Origin: Brevibacterium sp. CBA3109
GTDB lineage: Bacteria; Actinomycetota; Actinomycetes; Actinomycetales; Brevibacteriaceae
Assembly (NCBI RefSeq): GCF_040256645.1
Contig: NZ_CP158281.1
Location: 3,534,001-3,598,000 of the forward strand
DNA: 64,000 nt
Direction of reading: 5' to 3'
The stretch's first letter is position 1; the number at the start of each line of letters is the position of its first letter. The notes beneath the pieces were generated by a model that saw only the letters and a list, made by a program, of their open reading frames with translations, made no database searches and had not been told where the DNA came from. The translations under genes were made by a program, and so were the position numbers. Of this stretch, positions 1 to 8,177 are shown one piece after another.

Positions 1-51
1 TCCCGAATCGACGACTGGTGCTCCTGCACTCGTTTCAGCTGTGGTGGTCAT
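1..51 (-). CDS. Probable hydantoinase B subunit, N-terminal fragment
   Basis: Only the first 17 codons are inside the window; the frame stays open to the left edge and reads MTTTAETSAGAPVVDSG. Its ATG overlaps the TGA of the upstream hyuA gene in a 4-base ATGA (48-51), so the pair is probably translationally coupled. In hydantoinase/oxoprolinase loci the gene following the A subunit is almost always the B subunit. The call rests on that context alone, since these residues are not diagnostic. Confidence 0.5.
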   Translation of the reverse strand, partial: MTTTAETSAGAPVVDSG

Positions 52-2177
52 TTGCTGTCCTCCTGACCAGTGGTGCGGGTGATGATGATGTTTGCGGCAC
101 CGTCGATGCGAGCGGTGAACCCGGGATGGAGCGGCGCGGTGGAGCCGAACTCCTCAATGATCGCCGGACCGGCGATCTCGTCACCGTTGAGCAGGCTCTC
201 TCTCCAGAAGACCGGGGTGTCGACGAAGCCGTCGGCGGCATCGAAGCACACGGGGCGGTTGCTGGTTTTGGCTCTCTCGTCGAGGGGAGGCGCGCCCGCT
301 GCGGATTCGATATGACGGGTCTCCGGACGGGTGATCGGTCCGATTCCAGACACGCGGAGGTTGACCCATTCGACGAACTGGTCGTCCTTATCGGCGAAGT
401 CGTAGCCGTAGAGCTGACGATGCTCGGCGTGGAACGCCCTCGTCACTTCGTCGGCCCAGTCTCTCGTGATCGGACCCGAGGGAGCGGGAACGCGGACTTC
501 GAAGGCCTGGCCGAAGTAGCGCAGGTCCACCGAGCGGTCGAACTGGTGGGCGGACGCAGGGAAGCCTTCGCCGTCCAGTGCTGTTGCGGCGCGATCGGTC
601 AATCCTGCGAAGAGGTCGGCAACCTCGGCGATGTCGAGGCGATCGTCACGGCTGACATTCGTCTGGACATAGTCATTCTTCACATCGACAGTGAGGAGGC
701 CGAAGGCAGAGACGTTGCCAGGGTTGTCAGGCACGACAACACCAGCGAGGTCGAGGACGTCGACGAGGGTGCAGGCGAGCAGCGAGCCCGACCCGCCAAA
801 GGTCGTGAGCATGAAATCTCGGACGTCGAGTCCGCGCTGGACGGAGATCTGGCGCAGGGCGTTTGCCTGGTTCCAAGCGGAGATCTCAAGGATCCCGGTC
901 GCCGCCTTTTCTGCAGAGAGTCCGAGGCGCTTCGCGATCTCGTCGATGCCGGACTTCGCCGCATCGACGTCGAGTGGTATCTCCCCGCCGAGGAGGTGGG
1001 GAGGGATTCGTCCCAGAAACACGTGAGCGTCGGTGATCGTCGGTTCGGTGCCGCCATTGCCGTAGCAAATGGGCCCCGGGTCTGCGCCCGCGGACTGGGG
1101 TCCCACCTTGAGCTGACCTTCAGGGGTCGTCCACGCGATTGAGCCGCCGCCGGCACCGACGGTGACAACGTCGATCATCGGGATCTTCGAGGGATACACC
1201 CCGACGGTACCTTCGGTGGTCAGTGCCGGTTCGCCGTCGATGACCACGGTGACATCCGTCGAGGTGCCTCCACCATCACAGGTGAGGACCTTGTCGAATC
1301 CGGCTTCCTGCGCGATGAGTCCGGCTCCCAAGGCACCGGCGGCGGGGCCGGAGAGCACGGTGGTGATCGGTTGGTGGACAACCTCTTCAGCGGAGAGGAC
1401 TCCGCCGTTGGACTTCATGATGTAGAACGGCAGCGCGGAGCCCTCTGCGACTCCGGTATAGGTATCCAGGCGCTCGTGGATGTTGCGCACATAGTTCGAG
1501 ACCTTCGGCTTGACGGCGGCGTCGACGAGCGTGGTCATCGACCGTTCGTATTCACGATATTCCCGCAGCACCTCCGAGCTCAGAGACACCGTCGCCTCAG
1601 GGTGGATCTCGGTGAGGATCTCGCGCATCTTCTGCTCATGAGCGGGATTGGCATAGGAGTGAAGAAGGTTCACGCCGAGGGTCATGACGTCCTGGTCTTT
1701 GAACCACTGGGCAACCTCGCGCGCCTGCGTTTCGTCGAAGGGGCGAACTTCGCCGCCTTCGAAGTCGAGGCGGCCCGACACGGTCTTGACGAGATCGGCT
1801 GGGACGATGCGCTCAGGTTTGACCCAGAAATAGGAGTTTCCGTAACCGTCGGGCACGGCCTGACGGGCAATCTCGAGGACGAATTCGTATCCCTCGGTGG
1901 TGATGAAGCCGAGGCGATCGAGTTTGCCCTCGAGCAGCTGGTTCGTCGCGACGGTCGTGCCATGGCTGACGGCGCTGATGTGCTCTGCAGAGACTGAGTC
2001 CCCGAGCATGTCGAGGACCTTGTCGATGCCGTTGATGAAGCCGTCGGCAGGGTTGGACGGCGTCGAAGGCGTTTTCGTCGTCGTCAGTGTGCCGGTGGAT
2101 TCGTCGAATGCGACGATGTCCGTAAATGTTCCGCCGGTATCGATGCCAATGCGGATCCGTGGAGCGTGGGGCGACAT
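48..2177 (-). CDS. hyuA: Hydantoinase/oxoprolinase A subunit (N-methylhydantoinase A family)
   Basis: A 709-residue protein of the ATP-dependent hydantoinase/5-oxoprolinase family, which opens cyclic amide rings in the cytoplasm with ATP hydrolysis together with a B subunit. Visible hallmarks are the N-terminal actin-like nucleotide-binding motif GIDTGGTFTDIVAFD (about residue 11), GPAAGALGAG (about 277), CDGGGTSTDV (about 300) and SAGADPGPICYG. The start at 2177 is preferred over earlier codons because GGAAGGA sits six bases before this ATG and GIDTGGTFTD then falls where the family begins. The B subunit follows with a 4-base overlap. The exact substrate (hydantoin, N-methylhydantoin, oxoproline or acetone) cannot be read from the sequence. 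Confidence 0.93.
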   Translation of the reverse strand: MSPHAPRIRIGIDTGGTFTDIVAFDESTGTLTTTKTPSTPSNPADGFINGIDKVLDMLGDSVSAEHISAVSHGTTVATNQLLEGKLDRLGFITTEGYEFVLEIARQAVPDGYGNSYFWVKPERIVPADLVKTVSGRLDFEGGEVRPFDETQAREVAQWFKDQDVMTLGVNLLHSYANPAHEQKMREILTEIHPEATVSLSSEVLREYREYERSMTTLVDAAVKPKVSNYVRNIHERLDTYTGVAEGSALPFYIMKSNGGVLSAEEVVHQPITTVLSGPAAGALGAGLIAQEAGFDKVLTCDGGGTSTDVTVVIDGEPALTTEGTVGVYPSKIPMIDVVTVGAGGGSIAWTTPEGQLKVGPQSAGADPGPICYGNGGTEPTITDAHVFLGRIPPHLLGGEIPLDVDAAKSGIDEIAKRLGLSAEKAATGILEISAWNQANALRQISVQRGLDVRDFMLTTFGGSGSLLACTLVDVLDLAGVVVPDNPGNVSAFGLLTVDVKNDYVQTNVSRDDRLDIAEVADLFAGLTDRAATALDGEGFPASAHQFDRSVDLRYFGQAFEVRVPAPSGPITRDWADEVTRAFHAEHRQLYGYDFADKDDQFVEWVNLRVSGIGPITRPETRHIESAAGAPPLDERAKTSNRPVCFDAADGFVDTPVFWRESLLNGDEIAGPAIIEEFGSTAPLHPGFTARIDGAANIIITRTTGQEDSK

Positions 2178-2300
2178 CTTTGTCCTTCCAGGTCGCGTGG
2201 GATTTGTCACCATCTTGCCCGGTGACCACGCTCGCTGAACCAGCAAGAGCTGACAAACACAGCGGAGTTTGTTGGCGAAAGTTAACAACACGAAGTATTG

Positions 2301-3167
2301 CTAGCCGCGACTACCTGGGAAATCCTCGTCGAAGTTGCCCGCGTGGATACCGGAGAGCTCATCGGCGAGCACCTCCTCGACGCTGCGCGCCGCCCGACCG
2401 AGGATCGCCGGGATCCCAACCGAACCGCAGGGCAGTCCATAGCGGTCGTAGTAGTCGAACATCGCGGTGAGCCACTCGCGTTCGCGGGCGTCGAGGCCGG
2501 CGTCAGCTCCTTTCCCTTCCTGCGCTGCCGCCCAGACGTCCGGGGTGGTCACCTTCAGCGCCACCTCGGCGCCGAGGGCCCGCTCCGCGGCCCGGGCCAC
2601 ATCACGGATGCTCACGAGCTGCGGTCCGCCGAGTTCAAGACTCGCGCCGAGGTGGTCCTCCGTGGTCAGCAAGCGAGCAGCCGCCTCGCCGACATCGGCC
2701 AGGCCAATGAACCCGAATGGGGCATCCGGGTCATAAGCGACGCTGATCACCGGGTCGCTCCCCCGCAGTCCAGGCAGGAGATTGTCGACATAAGCGCAGG
2801 GCTGGACGATCGTGAATGGCAGCTTGCTCCTGCGCACCCTGTCCTCGGACTCAGCCTTCGCGAGGTGGTGCGGCATCGAGGGAGCGTGCGGTGCAGCAAC
2901 CGAGTGATAGACGATCCGTTCAACACCGGTGGTGCGGCAGGCGTCGAGAAGCATCTCAATGAAGCCGAGTTCGTCGCTGTGCAGGTTGGGAGCCATGAGG
3001 TAGGCGGCATGGGAGCCTTGCAGTGCAACGATGGGGTCGGCCAGTTCAGCCCGCCCTAGGAGGACGGGTTCATCGCCGGTGGCTCTCACAGCTGCGGCGA
3101 TCGCGCGGCCGGTTTTGCCGGTGCCGGAGACGATAGCGATTCTGCGCGTCGGTGTAGTTACGTTCAC
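2301..3167 (-). CDS. NmrA-like NAD(P)-binding oxidoreductase (atypical SDR)
   Basis: A 288-residue Rossmann-fold protein. The N-terminus carries the dinucleotide motif SGTGKTGR (residues 14-21), followed by the NmrA/HSCARG-type pattern with a region resembling VERIVYHSVAAPHA and a conserved IVQPCAYVDNLLP stretch. Members are NAD(P)H sensors or quinone/isoflavone-type reductases; substrate unknown. The start is GTG. It lies 13 bases after the MobA-like gene and 123 bases before hyuA on the same strand, so it may belong to an operon with either, but no shared pathway is evident. Confidence 0.82.
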   Translation of the reverse strand: MNVTTPTRRIAIVSGTGKTGRAIAAAVRATGDEPVLLGRAELADPIVALQGSHAAYLMAPNLHSDELGFIEMLLDACRTTGVERIVYHSVAAPHAPSMPHHLAKAESEDRVRRSKLPFTIVQPCAYVDNLLPGLRGSDPVISVAYDPDAPFGFIGLADVGEAAARLLTTEDHLGASLELGGPQLVSIRDVARAAERALGAEVALKVTTPDVWAAAQEGKGADAGLDAREREWLTAMFDYYDRYGLPCGSVGIPAILGRAARSVEEVLADELSGIHAGNFDEDFPGSRG

Positions 3168-3180
3168 AATCCGATTCCGT

Positions 3181-3819
3181 TCAAGAGTGGATTCCGTTCA
3201 GGTGCAGTCCGCGGCGGGCCGCCGCTTCGGGGGTGTCGACGTCGAAGTGCCCGTCGAGTTCGGGTGGCAGCAGATCTGCGCATTCGATGTCGCTGACCTC
3301 ATGGCGTCGCAGCATGACGCGCAGGCCCTCGTCCCCGGATGCGGAGTCGATCGCCTCAGCGAAGTACTCGCGTCCGATTGCGACTGGGTGACCCGGCCTC
3401 GAATGCCAGTGGGCACGGGCGAGGGCATCGGGGTTTATCGCATCGACCAGACGCCCATAGGCCTCGGCCGGAATATCGGGCAGGTCGAGCAGAGAGACGA
3501 CGGCTCCCGAGGTTGTGTGCGGCACGGCCCGCAGTCCGGCGTTCAAGGAGGTGCTCAGCCCATCGGTGTGGTTCGGATTCTCAACGATCCTCACCCCCGC
3601 GGGTACCAGTCGGGAGGCTTCCGCGAGGGCGGGGCCGAGCACGACGATGATGCTCGCGCTGAGACCGCGTGATTCGGCTGCCGCTGTCATGCGCTCGACC
3701 TGTCGGGTGAGCAACGAGGTGCCGTCCGCGTAGCGCAACAGAGCCTTCGGTCCGCCCATGCGCGTGCCGTTACCGGCCGCCAACAGAATCAGACCAGGTG
3801 CCCTGCTCGCCTCACTCAT
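3181..3819 (-). CDS. MobA/MocA-like nucleotidyltransferase
   Basis: A 212-residue protein with the NTP-transferase signature LLAAGNGTRMGGPKALL at residues 12-28 and a downstream LLDLPDIP region where the metal-binding Asp lies. This is the GT-A-like fold of molybdenum cofactor cytidylyl- and guanylyltransferases. Such enzymes attach CMP or GMP to the molybdopterin cofactor, the MocA type usually serving xanthine dehydrogenase/CO dehydrogenase enzymes. No such molybdoenzyme is adjacent; the only molybdo/tungsto enzyme in the window is the formate dehydrogenase 48 kb away. A related sugar- or choline-nucleotidyl activity cannot be excluded. Confidence 0.82.
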   Translation of the reverse strand: MSEASRAPGLILLAAGNGTRMGGPKALLRYADGTSLLTRQVERMTAAAESRGLSASIIVVLGPALAEASRLVPAGVRIVENPNHTDGLSTSLNAGLRAVPHTTSGAVVSLLDLPDIPAEAYGRLVDAINPDALARAHWHSRPGHPVAIGREYFAEAIDSASGDEGLRVMLRRHEVSDIECADLLPPELDGHFDVDTPEAAARRGLHLNGIHS

Positions 3820-3901
3820 GTGATCAGGCTCTCACCACTTGGGCCAGTGTGCCAGTTTAGATCGCCGCGAAATCAGCAGTCCATTCTCACCCCACCCAGT
3901 C

Positions 3902-4636
3902 TCAGCCAGTCCGACGCCGCAGGGTCAGCGAGCCGACGACGATCGCACCGACGATCCAGCAGCCGATGAAGAACACCCGCGGCCAGATGTAGCCCGTGTC
4001 CTCATCGCCCGTCGCGACCGCAGTCAGTGCATCTATGGCGTGCGACAACGGCATCCAGTCACCGATCGTCTCGAGCACGTTCGGCAGCTGGTCGCGGGGA
4101 AGGAAGATGCCGCCGAGCAGAATCTGGGGGAATACGACGACCGGCATGAACTGCACGACCTGGAACTCGGTGCGCGCGAAGGCACTGGCGAGAAGCCCGA
4201 GCGAGGTACCGAGCAGGGCATCGGCGATGGCGACGACGAAGAGGAGCCACACGGATCCATCGATCTCGAGACCGCAGACCAGCGTGGCATAGGTGACGGC
4301 AACGGCTGTCTGGGCCACGGCGAGGATGCCGAAGGCCAGGGTGTATCCGAGAATGAAGTCTCCGCGTCCCAACGGCATCGAGAGCAGCCGTTCGAGTGTG
4401 CCGCTGCGACGTTCGCGCAAGGTCGAGATGCTCGCGACGAGGAACATCACGATGAAGGGGAACAGTGCGAGCATTGCCGGACCGATCCTGTCGAATACCG
4501 GCGTTTCGTCGAAGATCCAGGCGACGAGTCCGATGAGGAGGCTGGGTACGACGAGCAGCAGTGCGATGGTCCGCGGATCGTTGCGGATCTGCAGCAGCAC
4601 CCGTGCTGCCGTTGCCAGTGTGCGTGTGGGAGTCAT
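3902..4636 (-). CDS. ABC-2 type transporter permease
   Basis: A 244-residue integral membrane protein with about six hydrophobic segments and the ABC2 hallmark LRERRSGTLERLLSMPLGRGD in the first cytoplasmic loop, preceded by a FPFIVMFLVASIS helix. It would form the channel of an ABC exporter (drug, lipid or polysaccharide type). Its ATG overlaps the stop of the ATPase gene by four bases (ATGA, 4633-4636), so it was expressed as the second gene of a two-gene operon. Because the partner ATPase has an internal stop, this permease may have no working motor. Confidence 0.88.
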   Translation of the reverse strand: MTPTRTLATAARVLLQIRNDPRTIALLLVVPSLLIGLVAWIFDETPVFDRIGPAMLALFPFIVMFLVASISTLRERRSGTLERLLSMPLGRGDFILGYTLAFGILAVAQTAVAVTYATLVCGLEIDGSVWLLFVVAIADALLGTSLGLLASAFARTEFQVVQFMPVVVFPQILLGGIFLPRDQLPNVLETIGDWMPLSHAIDALTAVATGDEDTGYIWPRVFFIGCWIVGAIVVGSLTLRRRTG

Positions 4637-5484
4637 CTCGTGTCTTTCGAATCGCCTCGACCTCGCGAGCTCGGCGAAGCCGAAGCCAGGATCCTGTTCG
4701 CACCGGCCTTCGTCTGCTTAGCCGAACGCGGCTTCTTCGGCCCGTTCGTCGTCCTCGTCGAAGCCGTCCGGGCGATGTCAGACTCGATGAGGCGCAGGAA
4801 GGCGTCCTCAGCGGAGGTCGCACCTGTGGTTGTGAGAAGCTCGTCCGGCGTGATGTCGGCGATCACCGCACCTTCACGCATGAGCAGCAGGCGGTCGCAC
4901 CGCGTGGCCTCGTCCATGACGTGGCTCGAGACCAGCAGGGTAGTGCCATCATCGGCCAGCTGCCGGAAGATGCCCCACAGCTCGGCTCTCAGCACCGGGT
5001 CGAGACCGACGGTGGGCTCGTCGAGGACGAGAACTTCGGGTGAGCCGAGCATTGCGGCAGCCAGTGACACACGGTTCGCCTGTCCGCCCGAGAGAGTTCG
5101 GGCCAGCTGCCCAGTCTGTCCGCCCAGATCGGTGCGCTCGATGACGCGATCGACATCGGAGCTCGGCGCACCCTGCACCCGTGCGAATTAGCGCAGGTTC
5201 TGCCGGACAGTGAGATCATCGTAGATGCTGACCGACTGTGTCATGTACCCCACTCGTCGACGCAACGGAGCGGTTCCGGCAGCTTCGCCGAGCACGGTGA
5301 CTCTTCCACCCGCCACGATCTGCACGCCGACGATTGCCCGCATGAGAGTCGTCTTGCCGCTGCCGCTGGGGCCGAGGAGCCCGACGACCGCACCACGCGG
5401 GACCGTCAGTTCCAGTCCATCGATCACGGTGTTCTTCCCGCGACGGATCTTCAGACCCTGAGTCTCGATCGCATTACCCGTCAT
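4633..5484 (-). pseudogene. ABC transporter ATPase interrupted by one in-frame TAA
   Basis: The reading frame from the ATG at 5484 encodes a complete ABC ATPase: Walker A GPSGSGKTT, Q-loop region YMTQSVSIYDDLTV, signature LSGGQANRVSL, Walker B VLVLDEPTVGLDP and switch region LLVSSHVMDEA. Codon 99 is TAA (5188-5190), in the context NLR-stop-FARVQGAP, where relatives have Tyr or Phe (NLRYFAR type). Both halves are in the same frame, so a single substitution explains the break. The stop lies between the Q-loop and the signature, and the product would be dead unless suppressed or unless the base is a sequencing error. The permease follows with an ATGA overlap. Confidence 0.85.
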
Positions 5485-5624
5485 ATATGGAATGAGACGC
5501 CTTATCGCACCGCTCGTCAAGAGGTTCCCGAGCAAAGTCGCAGTCATCTCAGACGCCAAAGGTCTGGCGAACAGTCCGCACACCCGGCCAAAGGTTCACG
5601 AAACGGGCCTCTGTTTGGTCAGAA

Positions 5625-5635
5625 CCACCTCGGCG
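5625..5635 (-). repeat. Intergenic copy of the 11-mer CGCCGAGGTGG
   Basis: One of five copies of the over-represented 11-mer that lie outside genes, here on the minus strand in the divergent promoter region between the ABC ATPase relic and the aminotransferase, 46 bases before the aminotransferase start. Confidence 0.6.
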
Positions 5636-5680
5636 AGGGTCATAACGTGGGTAGAGCAAACGTCGGAGTGAAAGGTTCAC

Positions 5681-6949
5681 ATGTACAGGCAGTCGTCGAA
5701 ACTGGCCAACGTCCTCTATGACATTCGGGGACCCGTCCTCGAAGAGGCCGAGGCGATGGAGGCCAAGGGCCACACCATCCTCAAGCTCAACATCGGCAAC
5801 CCCGCTCCCTTCGGATTCGAAGCGCCCGAGGCGATCGTGCACGACATGGTCAAGCAGCTACCCATCGCGCAGGGCTATTCGGATTCCCGTGGAATCCTGT
5901 CCGGTCGGCGGGCTGTGGTCCAGTATTACGAGACTTGTGGCATCCACAATCTGGACACCTCCGAGGTATTCCTGGGCAACGGAGTCAGCGAACTCATCAC
6001 CTTGTCCCTGCAGGCACTGTGCAATCCCGGCGACGAGATCCTCGTTCCCAGCCCGGACTACCCACTGTGGACGGCCTCGGTAGCCCTGGCCGGCGGCACG
6101 CCGAAACACTACGTCTGCGACGAAGCCACCGCCTGGCAGCCCGACCTCGACGATCTCGAGTCGAAGATCACCGAGAACACCCGCGGCATCGTCGTCATCA
6201 ACCCGAACAATCCCACTGGGGCCGTCTATTCGCGTGAGACTCTGACGAAGATCGTCGACATCGCCCGTCGCCACGGCCTCATCATCTTCGCCGACGAGAT
6301 CTACGAGAAGATCACCTATGACGGCGTTGAAATGGTCAACATGGCCACACTCACCGGCGACGATGTGCTGTGCCTGACCTATTCCGGACTGTCGAAGGCC
6401 TACCGAATCGCCGGATATCGCGCCGGCTGGCTGGCCATCACCGGACCGCTGGCCGAGGCGAAGAGCTACCTCGAGGGCATCAAACTCCTGGCCAATATGC
6501 GCATGTGTGCGAATGTCCCGGCCCAACATGCAATCCAAGCGGCCCTGGGCGGGAAGCAGTCGATCGAAGACCTCGTTCTCCCGCAGGGGCGATTGGGTGC
6601 ACAGATGGATCTCGCGCATCAGGGCCTGAACTCCATCGACGGTGTCTCCGCACACCGTGCTGACGGAGCCCTCTACATGTTTGCGAAGCTCGACGTCGAG
6701 AAGTTCGGGATCACCGACGATGAGCAATTCGCTCTCGATCTGCTGCGCGAACAGAAGATCCTCGTCTCCCACGGCTCAGCCTTCAACTGGTCACGCCCGG
6801 ACCACTTCCGGCTCGTCACCCTGCCCTCGGTCGAGGTCTTGGACGAATCGATCACCCGCCTCGGCGAGTTCCTCTCCGGATACGAACAGAAGGCCAGCAG
6901 CACCTGCGAACTGCCGACCGTCAAGGAGATGTCCCCAGCAGCGGGGTGA
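5681..6949 (+). CDS. PLP-dependent aminotransferase (alanine/aspartate type, AlaA-like)
   Basis: A 422-residue class I/II (fold type I) aminotransferase. Visible residues include NPNNPTG (Asn near 177), FADEIY (Asp205, pairs with the pyridine nitrogen), the Schiff-base Lys239 in YSGLSKAYR and the phosphate/carboxylate Arg in YRAGW. The N-terminus RGPVLEEAEAMEAKGHTILKLNIGNPAPFGF is typical of the AlaA branch (alanine:2-oxoglutarate transaminase), which often synthesises alanine from pyruvate. The ribosome site AAAGG lies six bases before the ATG. It stands alone between divergent and convergent neighbours. Specificity for alanine rather than aspartate is inferred from resemblance. Confidence 0.87.
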   Translation: MYRQSSKLANVLYDIRGPVLEEAEAMEAKGHTILKLNIGNPAPFGFEAPEAIVHDMVKQLPIAQGYSDSRGILSGRRAVVQYYETCGIHNLDTSEVFLGNGVSELITLSLQALCNPGDEILVPSPDYPLWTASVALAGGTPKHYVCDEATAWQPDLDDLESKITENTRGIVVINPNNPTGAVYSRETLTKIVDIARRHGLIIFADEIYEKITYDGVEMVNMATLTGDDVLCLTYSGLSKAYRIAGYRAGWLAITGPLAEAKSYLEGIKLLANMRMCANVPAQHAIQAALGGKQSIEDLVLPQGRLGAQMDLAHQGLNSIDGVSAHRADGALYMFAKLDVEKFGITDDEQFALDLLREQKILVSHGSAFNWSRPDHFRLVTLPSVEVLDESITRLGEFLSGYEQKASSTCELPTVKEMSPAAG

Positions 6950-7066
6950 ATCTGCCCAGCTGGGATAATAGCCCCATGACGGAGCGCCGAGGTGACCGAG
7001 AAGGCCGCGGACTTCGACTACGGCGCCTGGCACCGGAACTGAACAGTTTCAACCACCGACCGATCG

Positions 7067-8086
7067 TCACCGCCACTGCGCGGTGACGGTCCGGACGTCG
7101 GAGACCACCTCGGCGATGGCGGCATGGTGGGCGGCGATGATCGGGTCGTGACGAGAGACCTTGGCCCTCGACTCGGCTGTGCGCGAGCGGGACACGAGGA
7201 GAACATCGCGACGGCAGGCGTCCATCGGCATCGGAATGACCTCAACCGTCGGGTCCTCCGGCAGCGAAGAATCCGGGATCACCGCGACCGCCAGCCCCGC
7301 GGCGATCATGCGGATGATCGCCGCATAGTCATCCATCCTCATCCCCACTCGTGGTTCGAAGCCGGCTGCCACACAGAACGACCTGACCACCTCATCGATG
7401 GCGTCACCGGGGTCAATGCTGAATGCCCAGGTCTGGGACACGAGTGCCGTCAGATCGGGCATGCCCTTCTCATCGAGGGTGACCGGGCCAACGAACTTCG
7501 GCACGCAGAGGAAGAGCTGTTCCGAGTACAGGTGCTTCGCGGTCAGAGTCGAAGGAATCCACGTCTTGTCGATATCGGTCGAGACGAGCAGCGCCAAGTC
7601 AAGATCCCCGGCTTCCAGCCTGGCCACGAGCTTCGCATGCTCATCCATGGTCACGTCGAGAGCCGCCGTGGTCATCTCCGCGGGCGCGGGGTTCGCGGCG
7701 GCCATCTCGTCGTGAGCCTGCCAGCGCGGTCGCCTCTGCAGCTGATTGTGCAACTTGGGGATCACCCGGGCACCGACCGTCGGAACGGCCCCGATCCTGA
7801 CCGGGACAGCCTGGGCCTCGCGCCACAGAGCCACCTCGGCGCCGAGGCGCTCACAGAGGCCCAGGATCTCGATCGCTCGAGAGACGACGAGGCTGCCTAC
7901 GACAGTTGGCTGCGAGCCCCGAGGGCTCTTCTCGACCAGGGTCGACCCCAGGGTCCTCTCCAAGTTGCGCAGGTGATGGTTGATCGTGGGTTGGCTCCAC
8001 CCCAGTGCGCTCGCCGCGGCTGCGACCGAACCGAATTCGGCAATCGCACGCAATGCCGAGAGTCCACGAGTATCCAGAACTTCCAC
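7067..8086 (-). CDS. LysR-family transcriptional regulator
   Basis: A 339-residue LysR regulator. The winged helix-turn-helix fills residues 5-65 (AEFGSVAAAASALGWSQPTI and HHLRNLERTLGSTLVE), followed by a periplasmic-binding-like effector domain starting near residue 95 (VRIGAVPTVGARVIP). It is divergent from the decarboxylase gene, with 91 bases between starts, the usual arrangement for a regulator and its target. The obvious hypothesis is control of that decarboxylase and the formerly intact transporter behind it. Confidence 0.9.
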   Translation of the reverse strand: MEVLDTRGLSALRAIAEFGSVAAAASALGWSQPTINHHLRNLERTLGSTLVEKSPRGSQPTVVGSLVVSRAIEILGLCERLGAEVALWREAQAVPVRIGAVPTVGARVIPKLHNQLQRRPRWQAHDEMAAANPAPAEMTTAALDVTMDEHAKLVARLEAGDLDLALLVSTDIDKTWIPSTLTAKHLYSEQLFLCVPKFVGPVTLDEKGMPDLTALVSQTWAFSIDPGDAIDEVVRSFCVAAGFEPRVGMRMDDYAAIIRMIAAGLAVAVIPDSSLPEDPTVEVIPMPMDACRRDVLLVSRSRTAESRAKVSRHDPIIAAHHAAIAEVVSDVRTVTAQWR

Positions 8087-8177
8087 TGTCCTCCAACCAT
8101 CAGCTCAATAGTGTGTATTCATCAGTTTAGGAAACTTGGTGTTCTCTCGGCAAGGGTTCATTCCTTAATCTGAATCT

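Noticed and set aside
3181..3819. MobA-like gene as the cofactor partner of the formate dehydrogenase
   Set aside because: It is 48 kb away beside unrelated genes and looks like the cytidylyl (MocA) type; no positional support for a link.
5188..5190. Programmed recoding of the ABC ATPase stop
   Set aside because: It is TAA, not TGA or TAG, with no slippery site or hairpin noticed; a simple nonsense mutation or sequencing error is enough.
3839..5191. 450-codon plus-strand frame over the ABC exporter genes
   Set aside because: Antisense shadow of clear ABC permease and ATPase motifs on the minus strand.
6976..7083. 35-codon frame with a GATAAT box just before its ATG, as a leaderless small gene
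   Set aside because: It is Arg-rich without protein-like pattern and runs into the end of the LysR gene; may be a scar but cannot be supported.
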